A DNA stretch of 64,000 bases. Source: an uncultured Dyadobacter sp. (GTDB lineage Bacteria; Bacteroidota; Bacteroidia; Cytophagales; Spirosomataceae). The stretch covers positions 1-64,000 of the forward strand of contig NZ_CAMLSE010000013.1 of NCBI RefSeq assembly GCF_946482605.1, written 5' to 3'. The position numbers were made by a program, and so were the translations under genes. Of this stretch, positions 19,517 to 27,993 are shown in pieces (within the stretch, counting starts at the first letter, position 1; each line of letters starts with the position of its first letter). Below the pieces are notes generated by a model that was given only the letters and a program-made list of their open reading frames with translations, did not search any database and was not told the origin of the DNA.

Positions 19517-20581
19517 TCAGGAGCGGTACTGGCTCAGTTCCAGTTGTAGTTCATCCACCAATTGATTTACCCTTTCGAGTGAAGGCTGCGGCACAGGCAT
19601 TTGCAAGCTGACAAAAGCCTTCACTTCCCACACTTCCTGCACATCCTGCAATGGGATTTCAAGGTCGGATATGGCCACATTGTCGGAAGTAAGCACCAGA
19701 ACACCGGCAGTCTTCACCTGGTTGAAGACATTTCTGTAAACCAGCCCGTGTTTCCTAAGCAGGAAAACGTACTGCATTCCGTCTTTGATATCATACCAGT
19801 TGCGGATGAAAGTCCCTACCAGAATGGATCCGGGATAAGCAAAATCGTCGCCGCTCTCAAATGCCCTGTAATACCCCGATGGCAGGTTCGGCAGTTGGAA
19901 CGAAGGCAAGCCCGTGAGGTAGGCCGGGTTTTGGAAATTGGCCATGTACTCTGCCTGCATATTGCCGGGCACCCATTGGATGGTCGGGTAGTGGTGGACC
20001 GGCGGTTCAGGGGCAGCGTTAAATTGCGGCACCTGGTATTGATTATTGAAAACCGGCATCTGATCCGGGGCTTGCGGAGTAGCGGAGGCCGTCGGGCGGC
20101 TTGCAGGCTGCTGATTCATCTGGCGTGCAGGTGTGGTCGGCGATGGTGTTTCCCCGCTGATCGGTTTCAGATTAATCTGTCGTGATACCTGGCGGAGCGG
20201 TGGTTCAGGCTGCTGGTATGTTTCAATGATTTTCGAGAGGGGCTGGGGCTCCGTGTAGCCCTGGGTTCGCGTCGGATTGGGTTGGGGCATGGTACCCGAA
20301 TGCGAAACGGTCATCTGCCTGGATGTCGTAAGTGGCAATGACATTTCGGGTGTCTCCCTTAGTTTCCGGAGGTCGTTTTTTAGCAAATTATCAACGCTAA
20401 CCCCGAATGCCGCCGCCATATTTTTGAGATTAGTAAGGTTGGGGTTAGCCCGTGCTTCTTCGTAGGCACCGAGTAACGATCTCTTGATGGCGATCTTACG
20501 GGCGAACTGTTCCTGCGTCAGGCCGTTGAGCCTTCGGAGATACTTGATGTTGTTGCTGACGATGCTCATAGCATGACCCAC
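19517..20581 (-). CDS. XRE-family regulator with S24/LexA-like C-terminal domain
   Basis: An N-terminal helix-turn-helix (about 5-65: IKYLRRLNGLTQEQFARKIAIKRSLLGAYEE) binds DNA. Residues ~75-215 are a Pro/Gln/Thr-rich linker. The C-terminal ~130 residues (YYRAFESGDDFAYPGSILVG, YVFLLRKHGLVYRNVF) resemble the S24 peptidase fold of LexA/CI. The catalytic Ser that should follow Gly-Asp is replaced (SGDDF), so self-cleavage is unlikely and the domain may only sense or dimerise. A second start (Met5, 20569) is possible and looks better. Confidence 0.82.
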   Translation of the reverse strand: MGHAMSIVSNNIKYLRRLNGLTQEQFARKIAIKRSLLGAYEEARANPNLTNLKNMAAAFGVSVDNLLKNDLRKLRETPEMSLPLTTSRQMTVSHSGTMPQPNPTRTQGYTEPQPLSKIIETYQQPEPPLRQVSRQINLKPISGETPSPTTPARQMNQQPASRPTASATPQAPDQMPVFNNQYQVPQFNAAPEPPVHHYPTIQWVPGNMQAEYMANFQNPAYLTGLPSFQLPNLPSGYYRAFESGDDFAYPGSILVGTFIRNWYDIKDGMQYVFLLRKHGLVYRNVFNQVKTAGVLVLTSDNVAISDLEIPLQDVQEVWEVKAFVSLQMPVPQPSLERVNQLVDELQLELSQYRS

Positions 20582-20666
20582 GTGTTAAATCCCTACTAAT
20601 TGACAAATCTTTTAGTAAAAAACGAAATCAGCAACTTTCTCACATTCTTTTTTCAAATTTAAATGC

Positions 20667-20722
20667 AAAAAGAGCCGGACCGTCAGGAAACCACATGATA
20701 TCCTGATGATCGGGCTCTTTTT
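20667..20722 (-). terminator. Probable folD terminator
   Basis: The arms AAAAAGAGCC (20667-20676) and GGCTCTTTTT (20713-20722), with an additional inner stem (GTCAGGA / TCCTGAT). On the minus strand it lies ~125 bp after the folD stop, past the 7-bp repeat arrays. Confidence 0.75.
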
Positions 20723-20726
20723 TTAC

Positions 20727-20848
20727 TTCGGCCGTCGGCTGTCGGCTTTCGGCCAAAGTAGAACTGCAGTTGCCTATGGCTAACGGCCAATGCAGCTCAT
20801 CAACCTCATAAACGAAAGCCGAAAGCCGATTGCCGAAGGCCGACAGCC
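20727..20848. repeat. Inverted 7-bp tandem arrays downstream of folD
   Basis: Four units (TTCGGCC, GTCGGCT type) at 20727-20754, three units (GCCTATG, GCTAACG type) at 20772-20792, and five units (GAAAGCC, GATTGCC type) at 20814-20848. The last unit reaches the first base of the folD stop triplet. The outer arrays are in opposite orientation and could fold together in RNA. All keep a GC pair every 7 bp while the other positions vary. Confidence 0.8.
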
Positions 20849-21729
20849 TACTTGTAAATCTCCTTTCTGGCCGCCTTAAATGTGTTGGTCAGCAAGCCGC
20901 AGATGGTCATCAAGCCGACGCCTCCGGGAACCGGGGTGATGTAGCTGCTTTTGGGTGCCACATCATTGAAGTTAACATCGCCTTTGATCGAAAATCCGCT
21001 TTTTTTGGTAGCATCGGCCACACGTGTAATTCCCACGTCTATGACCACTGCGCCTTCTTTCACGTAGTCAGCTGTCACAAATTCAGGACGGCCCAGGGCG
21101 ACGATCAGGATGTCGGCAGACTGGCAGATTTCTTTCAGATTTTGCGTTTTGCTGTGTGTGATCGTTACGGTCGCATTACCTGGATAGGTGTTACGCTGCA
21201 TCAGAATACTCATCGGCAGCCCGACGATCTGGCTCCGGCCGATCACCACGCAATGCTTACCGCTCGTTTCGATGCCTGCGCGGATCAGCATTTCGAGGAT
21301 ACCGAAGGGCGTTGCCGAAATGTAAGCGGGCAGCCCCTTGCACATCCTGCCGACGTTGATAGGGTGGAAACCATCCACATCCTTCGCCGGATTAACGGCC
21401 TCCATGACGGTATTTTCGGAGATGTGCGCCGGCAGCGGAAGCTGTACGATAAAACCATCTACATCCGGATCGTTATTGAGCGATTCGACTGCTTCCAGTA
21501 ATTTTGCCTCCGTAATGTCCGCGTCGAAACGCAAAAATGTGGAAGTGAAGCCTATTTCTTCACAACTGCGGATTTTGGATGCAACATAGGTTTCGCTCGC
21601 ACCATCCTGGCCGACCAGAATAGCTGCCAGGTGAGGTTTCTTTCCGCCTCCGGCGACCCATTGTTCAACCTCCGCTTTGATTTCAGATTTTATTTGGGAA
21701 GAAATGGCCTTCCCGTCGAGTAGTTGCAT
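20848..21729 (-). CDS. folD: Methylene-THF dehydrogenase / methenyl-THF cyclohydrolase
   Basis: A bifunctional enzyme of one-carbon metabolism that interconverts 5,10-methylene-, methenyl- and 10-formyl-tetrahydrofolate. At 293 residues it is full length. [14 protein letters not shown] contains the catalytic Lys (near 52), and [26 protein letters not shown] and [17 protein letters not shown] (NADP site) are family signatures; [17 protein letters not shown] closes the protein. Its start overlaps the sirtuin stop (TAATG), so the two are probably coupled. Confidence 0.98.
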   Translation of the reverse strand: MQLLDGKAISSQIKSEIKAEVEQWVAGGGKKPHLAAILVGQDGASETYVASKIRSCEEIGFTSTFLRFDADITEAKLLEAVESLNNDPDVDGFIVQLPLPAHISENTVMEAVNPAKDVDGFHPINVGRMCKGLPAYISATPFGILEMLIRAGIETSGKHCVVIGRSQIVGLPMSILMQRNTYPGNATVTITHSKTQNLKEICQSADILIVALGRPEFVTADYVKEGAVVIDVGITRVADATKKSGFSIKGDVNFNDVAPKSSYITPVPGGVGLMTICGLLTNTFKAARKEIYK

Positions 21730-22421
21730 TATAGTTCTGATAGTAAATATTTCTTGATCAAAGTATCCATCCCGGTCGTGGCTTTTTCCTGAATGAAAGT
21801 CATATTAGGTTTCAGATTGATGTCGGGCTTGGCGGGGTCCACGATATAGATAGGCTTTCCACGGCCCACATAATGTACGAGTCCTGCCGCCGGATACACA
21901 GCCAGTGATGTTCCGATCACCAGGAAAACATCCGCGTGCTCAGCCACATCCACCGCCACATCCATCATCGGCACCTCTTCGCCAAACCACACGATATGAG
22001 GCCGCAGCTGGCTCCCCAGTTCACAGAGATCGCCCGTTTTCAGTTCCCATGACGTCATTTCATACACCAGATTGGGGTCTTTTGTGCTGCGGGACTTAAA
22101 AAGTTCTCCATGCAAATGGATGACATTGGTAGATCCCGCTATTTCGTGCAGGTTGTCCACGTTCTGCGTCACGATGGTCACATCAAAATCTTTTTCCAGT
22201 GCTGCCAGTGCATAATGCGCGGCATTGGGCTTTACGTCCGCCGCCTGCTTCCTGCGCTGGTTGTAAAAGTCCAGCACCAGTTCCTGATTCCGAATCCACG
22301 CTTCGGGAGTCGCCACATCCTCAATGCGGTAATTATCCCAAAGTCCGTTGTTATCACGAAAAGTACTGATCCCGCTCTCAGCGCTGATCCCCGCTCCGGA
22401 AAGTACAACTAGTTTTTTCAT
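21729..22421 (-). CDS. cobB: NAD-dependent protein deacylase (class III sirtuin, no Zn cysteines)
   Basis: A Sir2 enzyme that removes acyl groups from lysine using NAD+. [15 protein letters not shown] (9-23), [12 protein letters not shown] and HLHGELF (catalytic His) are intact. The YNQRR near 53 fits the Tyr-x-x-Arg pair that lets class III sirtuins (SIRT5/CobB) accept succinyl- and malonyl-lysine. The zinc tetrad is absent: SRSTKDP replaces the first Cys pair and only one Cys occurs nearby. The 230-residue length is usual. It sits directly upstream of folD. Confidence 0.93.
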   Translation of the reverse strand: MKKLVVLSGAGISAESGISTFRDNNGLWDNYRIEDVATPEAWIRNQELVLDFYNQRRKQAADVKPNAAHYALAALEKDFDVTIVTQNVDNLHEIAGSTNVIHLHGELFKSRSTKDPNLVYEMTSWELKTGDLCELGSQLRPHIVWFGEEVPMMDVAVDVAEHADVFLVIGTSLAVYPAAGLVHYVGRGKPIYIVDPAKPDINLKPNMTFIQEKATTGMDTLIKKYLLSEL

Positions 22422-22458
22422 GGGCTATTTCGTGTTAATCCGTGTATCTGTGGCGATA

Positions 22459-24837
22459 TTAACCTTTCTTGGGCGCTTTTTTGGCGGCGGGCTTCTTGGC
22501 CGCCGGGGCTTTTGCCGCCGCCGGTTTCTTAGCTCCACGTCCGGCCGGCTTATCCGGCGTTTCCGCCGCAAGTTTCAAAACCTGGTCGTAGGTGAGGGAA
22601 GCCGGCTCGGTGCCTTTCGGGATCTTCACATTCTTCTTTCCAAAAGCAATGTAAGGTCCGTAGCGCCCATTTAATACCTTCGCTTCCGGATCTTCTGCAA
22701 ATTCCTTGATGGTCCGGTTACTATCCTGCAAACGTTTTTCCTCGATGATCTCCACCAAACGATCTTCAGTGACTGCCATCGGATCGTCCGTTTTGGCCAA
22801 TGAATAGTATTTACCGTCGTGCTTCACATAAGGACCGAATTTGCCGACATTCACAATCATATCCTTCTCTTCGAAGAAGCCTACCTGGCGCGGCAGTTTG
22901 AACAATTCGAATGCCTCTTCCAGCGTAATTGTTTCCATCAGCTGGCCCTTCGCCAAACTTGCGAAACGGGGCTTTTCTTCATCTTCCACATCGCCGATCT
23001 GCACATAAGGCCCGTATTTCCCGATCCTTACCGACACTTTCTTGCCCGTCGCCGGATCTTCACCCAGGTCGCGGGTCGTTAAGCTCTTGTCGATCGCTTC
23101 TTCCCGTGCTTCGGCTACCTTCTTCTGGAATGGTGTATAAAAGTCCTTGATCATCTGCTGCCAGCCCAGTTGCCCGTCCGCGATGTGGTCAAAGTCTTTT
23201 TCTACGTTCGCAGTGAACGAATAATCGATAATGTCATTGAAATGGCTGACAAGGAAGTCATTCACCACCATGCCTGTACTGGTAGGGAATAGCTTGGCTT
23301 TTTCAGAACCATATACTTCTTTATTCACCTTACTTTTGATCTGATCATTGGCAAGGGTCATTTCCTTAAATTCCCTTTCAAAGCCCTGACGGTCTTCCTT
23401 CACGATATATTCCCGTTTCAGGATCGTAGAGATCGTAGGCGCGTAGGTAGAAGGGCGTCCGATGCCCATTTCTTCCAGTTTCTTCACCAAACTCGCCTCC
23501 GTATAGCGTGGCGGGTTACGGGTAAATCTTTCTGTCGCCTTCATATCGGCCAATTTCAATATCTGACCAATGTTCAGCGGAGGAAGCATCCCTTTTTGTT
23601 CTTCGTCACCTTCGTCGTCGCTGGATTCCAGGTAAACTTTCAGGAACCCTTCAAATTTGATGACTTCACCCTGTGCTACCAGTTCTTCCGAGGCGGTCGA
23701 AATGCCGATGGTCGCAGTGGTACGCTCCAATTGCGCGTCCGACATCTGGGAAGCAATGGCGCGTTTCCAGATCAGCTCGTACAGGCGTTGCTCGTTGCGG
23801 TCGCTGCTGCCTACCAGCGTGGAGAAATCGGTAGGACGGATCGCTTCGTGCGCTTCCTGCGCCGACTCTGACTTGGTTTTGAATATACGACGGTTGTAGT
23901 AATCTACCCCGTATTCTCTTGTGATCTGCTGCTTTGCCTTATCCAACGCTTCTTCCGACAGGTTGGTTGAGTCGGTACGCATGTAGGAGATCTTTCCCGC
24001 TTCGTACAGCCGCTGCGCCACAGTCATGGTTTGCGCAACTGAAAAACTTAGTTTCCGGGAGGCTTCCTGTTGTAATGTAGAAGTTGTAAATGGCGGTGCA
24101 GGTGTTTTTTTGGCTGGTTTAACTTCGAGATTGCGGATCGAGAACTGGGCCCCGATACATTTTTCAAGAAACTGCAGTGCTTCCTGTTCGGTCGGAAAGT
24201 TTTTAGCCAATTCCGCATTCAGCACTTTGCCGTTACCCAGGTCGAAATGGGCGGTTACCTTAAAGCTGCTTTTGGATTTGAATGCGTCGATTTCCCGTTC
24301 GCGCTCTACTATTATACGTACGGCCACAGATTGAACCCGGCCGGCCGAAAGGTTGGATTTACCGATACGGATCTTTTTCCAAAGCACCGGTGAAAGTTCA
24401 TAACCCACGAGGCGGTCGAGAATACGGCGTGCCTGCTGGGCGTCTACCAGGTCTGCATCGATAGTCCGCGGTTTTGCGATCGCGTTCTGCAGAGCGGTTT
24501 TAGTAATCTCCCGAAATACGATCCGCTTGGTATTATCCGGAAGTCCGAGGGCTTCTTTCAAATGCCAGGAGATGGCTTCTCCTTCGCGGTCATCATCCGT
24601 TGCGAGCCATACTTCGGCATCTTTTGCCAGTTTTTTCAGCTCGGAAATGACTTTGACTTTGTCGGAGGATATTTCGTAAGAGGGTTGGAAACCATGCTCA
24701 ACATCGACACCCATATCGTGTTCCGGGAGGTCACGGACATGTCCGAAACTGGACTTGACAGTGAAATCCTGCCCTAGGTAACTTTCAATGGTTTTGGCCT
24801 TCGCCGGTGACTCTACGATCACCAGATTTTTTGACAT
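22459..24837 (-). CDS. topA: DNA topoisomerase I
   Basis: A type IA enzyme that relaxes negative supercoils. The N-terminal TOPRIM domain starts KNLVIVESPAKAKTIESYL and carries DDDREGEA. The active-site Tyr is in ISYMRTDSTNLS near 290-300. After ~590, repeated modules (RIGKYGPYVQIGD, NVGKFGPYVKHDG, LNGRYGPYIAFG) replace the zinc fingers of E. coli TopA, as is usual in Bacteroidota. The final ~25 residues are Lys/Ala/Pro-rich (AAKKPAAKKAPKKG), a histone-H1-like tail probably used for DNA binding. It is divergent from acnB. Confidence 0.98.
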   Translation of the reverse strand: MSKNLVIVESPAKAKTIESYLGQDFTVKSSFGHVRDLPEHDMGVDVEHGFQPSYEISSDKVKVISELKKLAKDAEVWLATDDDREGEAISWHLKEALGLPDNTKRIVFREITKTALQNAIAKPRTIDADLVDAQQARRILDRLVGYELSPVLWKKIRIGKSNLSAGRVQSVAVRIIVEREREIDAFKSKSSFKVTAHFDLGNGKVLNAELAKNFPTEQEALQFLEKCIGAQFSIRNLEVKPAKKTPAPPFTTSTLQQEASRKLSFSVAQTMTVAQRLYEAGKISYMRTDSTNLSEEALDKAKQQITREYGVDYYNRRIFKTKSESAQEAHEAIRPTDFSTLVGSSDRNEQRLYELIWKRAIASQMSDAQLERTTATIGISTASEELVAQGEVIKFEGFLKVYLESSDDEGDEEQKGMLPPLNIGQILKLADMKATERFTRNPPRYTEASLVKKLEEMGIGRPSTYAPTISTILKREYIVKEDRQGFEREFKEMTLANDQIKSKVNKEVYGSEKAKLFPTSTGMVVNDFLVSHFNDIIDYSFTANVEKDFDHIADGQLGWQQMIKDFYTPFQKKVAEAREEAIDKSLTTRDLGEDPATGKKVSVRIGKYGPYVQIGDVEDEEKPRFASLAKGQLMETITLEEAFELFKLPRQVGFFEEKDMIVNVGKFGPYVKHDGKYYSLAKTDDPMAVTEDRLVEIIEEKRLQDSNRTIKEFAEDPEAKVLNGRYGPYIAFGKKNVKIPKGTEPASLTYDQVLKLAAETPDKPAGRGAKKPAAAKAPAAKKPAAKKAPKKG

Positions 24838-25165
24838 AACTTTCTAATTAAGGGATCTGGTAGCACTTTGAATGTCCAAATATAGGGCACAATCCGAGAA
24901 AAAATCAAAGCGTGAATAAAAGCCGGGTGAAAAACGGAGCGTGCTGTCGGGCCTCCCGAAGGGGACATTTCAAATAATACCCAGAATACGCAGCTTGTCA
25001 GAACAAATTTTTTTTTGTGAAGGTTATCTAAATGTACGGCTAGAATATACTGGTTTTAAATAGTAGCGAAAATAGGCCGGAATACCTCCGTATATTCTGT
25101 AATTTCGTACTTTCGCCCGTTTTATTGACAACAGATATTGCCTTTAACATTGAAAAGATTTCATC
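24838..25165. other. Divergent spacer topA / acnB, no gene seen
   Basis: 328 bp without a credible ORF or RNA gene. Near its right end (about 25095-25120) occur TAATTTCG and TACTTTCG, imperfect matches to TAnnTTTG. They could serve acnB, which would then have a ~50-bp leader. I see no riboswitch, repeat array or long dyad. Confidence 0.5.
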
Positions 25166-27937
25166 ATGAATATCTATCAGGACTACATTAAAGAGATTGA
25201 AGAAAGAAAAACCCAGGGGCTTCACCCGAAGCCAATTGATGGTGCCGAATTGCTTGGAGAGATCATTGCACAAATCAAAGATTCAGAGAACGAGCACCGG
25301 GACGATTCTCTTAAATTTTTTATTTACAACACCTTACCCGGAACCACGAGTGCTGCTGGTGTGAAAGCCCGGTTTTTAAAGGAGATCATTCTCGGAGAAT
25401 CCGTAGTAGAAGAAATATCGCCTGCTTTTGCTTTTGAGTTGCTGTCTCATATGAAAGGCGGCCCTTCCATCGGCGTGTTGCTCGACCTGGCCCTGGGTGA
25501 GGACGTCTCTGTTGCAAAACAGGCCGCGGAGGTCTTGAAAACACAGGTTTTCCTGTACGACGCGGATACCGACCGCCTGAAAGAGGCATTCAAAAGTGGT
25601 AGTGACATCGCCAGGGAAATTCTGGAAAGTTACGCGAAGGCCGAATTCTTCACGAAACTGCCGGAGGTTCCTGAGGAAATACATATAGTTACGTTTATTG
25701 CCGGTGAGGGCGACATTTCTACCGATTTGCTTTCTCCCGGTAACCAGGCCCACTCGCGTTCAGACCGTGAATTGCATGGCCAGTGCATGATCACTCCTCA
25801 GGCGCAGCAGGAGATTAAACTATTGCAGGAACAACATCCCGGCAAGAGTGTAATGCTGATCGCGGAGAAAGGCACCATGGGCGTGGGCTCATCCCGGATG
25901 TCGGGTGTGAACAACGTGGCGCTTTGGACTGGTAAACAGGCAAGCCCATACGTTCCGTTTGTGAACATTGCCCCGATCGTAGGAGGTACCAATGGTATCT
26001 CGCCGATTTTCCTTACCACGGTCGACGTGACCGGCGGTATCGGTATCGACCTTAAAAACTGGGTGAAAAAGGTGGACGAGAACGGTAATGTGGTTCGCAA
26101 CGAAAGTGGCGATCCCGTTCTGGAAGAAGTGTACTCTGTTGCTACGGGAACGGTTCTAACCATTAATACAAAAACCAAGAAGCTATATCATGGCGAGCAG
26201 GAGCTGATTGACATTTCGAAAGCACTGACGCCTCAGAAAAAGGAATTTATCAGAGCCGGCGGATCCTATGCCATTGTTTTCGGTAAAAAGATCCAGACTG
26301 TTGCGGCGAAGATTCTAGGTATCGAACCAACTTTGGTATTCGCTCCTTCCAAAGAGATTTCCAATGAAGGACAAGGTCTGACGGCAGTTGAAAAAATCTT
26401 CAACAGAAACGCCGTTGGTACTACACCGGGTAAGGTGCTGCACGCCGGTTCGGACGTTCGTGTAGAGGTCAATATCGTCGGGTCGCAGGATACGACGGGC
26501 CTTATGACTTCGCAGGAGCTGGAATCTATGGCTGCGACGGTCATTTCGCCGATCGTTGACGGCGCATACCAGTCGGGTTGTCACACGGCGTCGGTTTGGG
26601 ATAAAAAAGCGCAGGCTAATATTCCTAAGCTGATGAAGTTTATGAACGACTTCGGTCTGATCACCGCCCGCGACCCGAAAGGAGAGTATCACTCCATGAC
26701 CGACGTAATCCACAAGGTACTGAACGACATTACGGTGGATGAGTGGGCGATCATCATCGGTGGCGACTCGCATACAAGGATGTCCAAAGGTGTTGCATTC
26801 GGTGCCGACTCAGGAACCGTTGCGATTGCATTGGCGACGGGTGAAGCTTCCATGCCGATCCCCGAATCCGTGAAGGTCACGTTCAAGGGCGATATGAAAG
26901 AGCACATGGATTTCCGTGATGTGGTTCATGCGACGCAAGCCCAGATGCTGCAACAGTTTGGCGGAGAGAACGTATTCCAGGGCCGAATTATCGAGGTTCA
27001 CATCGGAACGCTGCCAGCTGACCAGGCATTTACATTTACAGACTGGACTGCGGAGATGAAGGCCAAGGCTTCCATCAATATTTCCGAGGACGACACCCTG
27101 ATCGAATCACTGGAAATTGCCAAAGGCAGAATCCAGATCATGATCGACAAGGGCATGGATAACCACAAGCAGGTTCTTCAGGGATTGATCAACAAGGCCG
27201 ACAAGCGGATCGCGGAGATTAAATCAGGTGAAAAACCAGCGCTGACGCCCGATGCGAATGCCAAGTATTATGCGGAGGTGGTAATCGACCTCGACGTGAT
27301 CGTTGAGCCGATGATCGCCGATCCGGATGTGAATAATAAGGAAGTTTCGAAGCGTTACACGCACGATACGATCCGCCCGCTGTCTTACTATGGCGAAGAT
27401 AAAAAGGTAGACCTTGGTTTTGTCGGTTCTTGCATGGTCCACAAGGGAGATTTGAAAATTGTTTCCCAAATGCTCAAGAACCTGGAAGACCAGCAAGGCA
27501 AGGTTGAATTCCACGCTCCGCTTGTTGTGGCAGCACCCACCTATAACATCATTGAGGAGCTCAAAAGTGAGGGCGACTGGGATGTGTTGCAGAAATACTC
27601 GGGTTTTGAATTCGACGATAATGCTCCGAAAGTAGCCGCACGTACCGAATACGAAAACATGATGTACCTGGAACGCCCGGGCTGCAACCTTTGCATGGGT
27701 AACCAGGAAAAAGCAGCCAAAGGCGACACTGTTTTGGCGACTTCGACCCGTCTTTTCCAGGGAAGGGTAGTGGAAGATTCAGAGCGTAAAAAAGGAGAGT
27801 CGCTACTCGCATCCACACCGGTTGTTGTCCTTTCTGCAATCCTTGGACGTATTCCTAATGTGGATGAGTACAAAGCTGCGGTTGTCGGCATTGACCTGAC
27901 CAAGTTTGCACCGCCTGTGAAACAGTTGAGCAGATAG
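25166..27937 (+). CDS. acnB: Bifunctional aconitate hydratase 2 / 2-methylisocitrate dehydratase
   Basis: A [4Fe-4S] enzyme that converts citrate to isocitrate in the TCA cycle; AcnB can also act in the methylcitrate cycle. At 923 residues it is slightly longer than E. coli AcnB (865). It has the AcnB order: N-terminal HEAT-like helical domain (about 1-160), swivelling domain (EKGTMGVGSSRMSGVNNVAL), then the Fe-S core. Cluster cysteines are in GSCMVHKG and RPGCNLCMGNQ near the C-terminus. A second, unrelated-type aconitase follows 56 bp later on the same strand. Confidence 0.97.
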   Translation: MNIYQDYIKEIEERKTQGLHPKPIDGAELLGEIIAQIKDSENEHRDDSLKFFIYNTLPGTTSAAGVKARFLKEIILGESVVEEISPAFAFELLSHMKGGPSIGVLLDLALGEDVSVAKQAAEVLKTQVFLYDADTDRLKEAFKSGSDIAREILESYAKAEFFTKLPEVPEEIHIVTFIAGEGDISTDLLSPGNQAHSRSDRELHGQCMITPQAQQEIKLLQEQHPGKSVMLIAEKGTMGVGSSRMSGVNNVALWTGKQASPYVPFVNIAPIVGGTNGISPIFLTTVDVTGGIGIDLKNWVKKVDENGNVVRNESGDPVLEEVYSVATGTVLTINTKTKKLYHGEQELIDISKALTPQKKEFIRAGGSYAIVFGKKIQTVAAKILGIEPTLVFAPSKEISNEGQGLTAVEKIFNRNAVGTTPGKVLHAGSDVRVEVNIVGSQDTTGLMTSQELESMAATVISPIVDGAYQSGCHTASVWDKKAQANIPKLMKFMNDFGLITARDPKGEYHSMTDVIHKVLNDITVDEWAIIIGGDSHTRMSKGVAFGADSGTVAIALATGEASMPIPESVKVTFKGDMKEHMDFRDVVHATQAQMLQQFGGENVFQGRIIEVHIGTLPADQAFTFTDWTAEMKAKASINISEDDTLIESLEIAKGRIQIMIDKGMDNHKQVLQGLINKADKRIAEIKSGEKPALTPDANAKYYAEVVIDLDVIVEPMIADPDVNNKEVSKRYTHDTIRPLSYYGEDKKVDLGFVGSCMVHKGDLKIVSQMLKNLEDQQGKVEFHAPLVVAAPTYNIIEELKSEGDWDVLQKYSGFEFDDNAPKVAARTEYENMMYLERPGCNLCMGNQEKAAKGDTVLATSTRLFQGRVVEDSERKKGESLLASTPVVVLSAILGRIPNVDEYKAAVVGIDLTKFAPPVKQLSR

Positions 27938-27993
27938 TCACTGGTGGTACAGTTGTTGATAAGTGTGAATGTGTAATCATTAATTTGTGAGAT

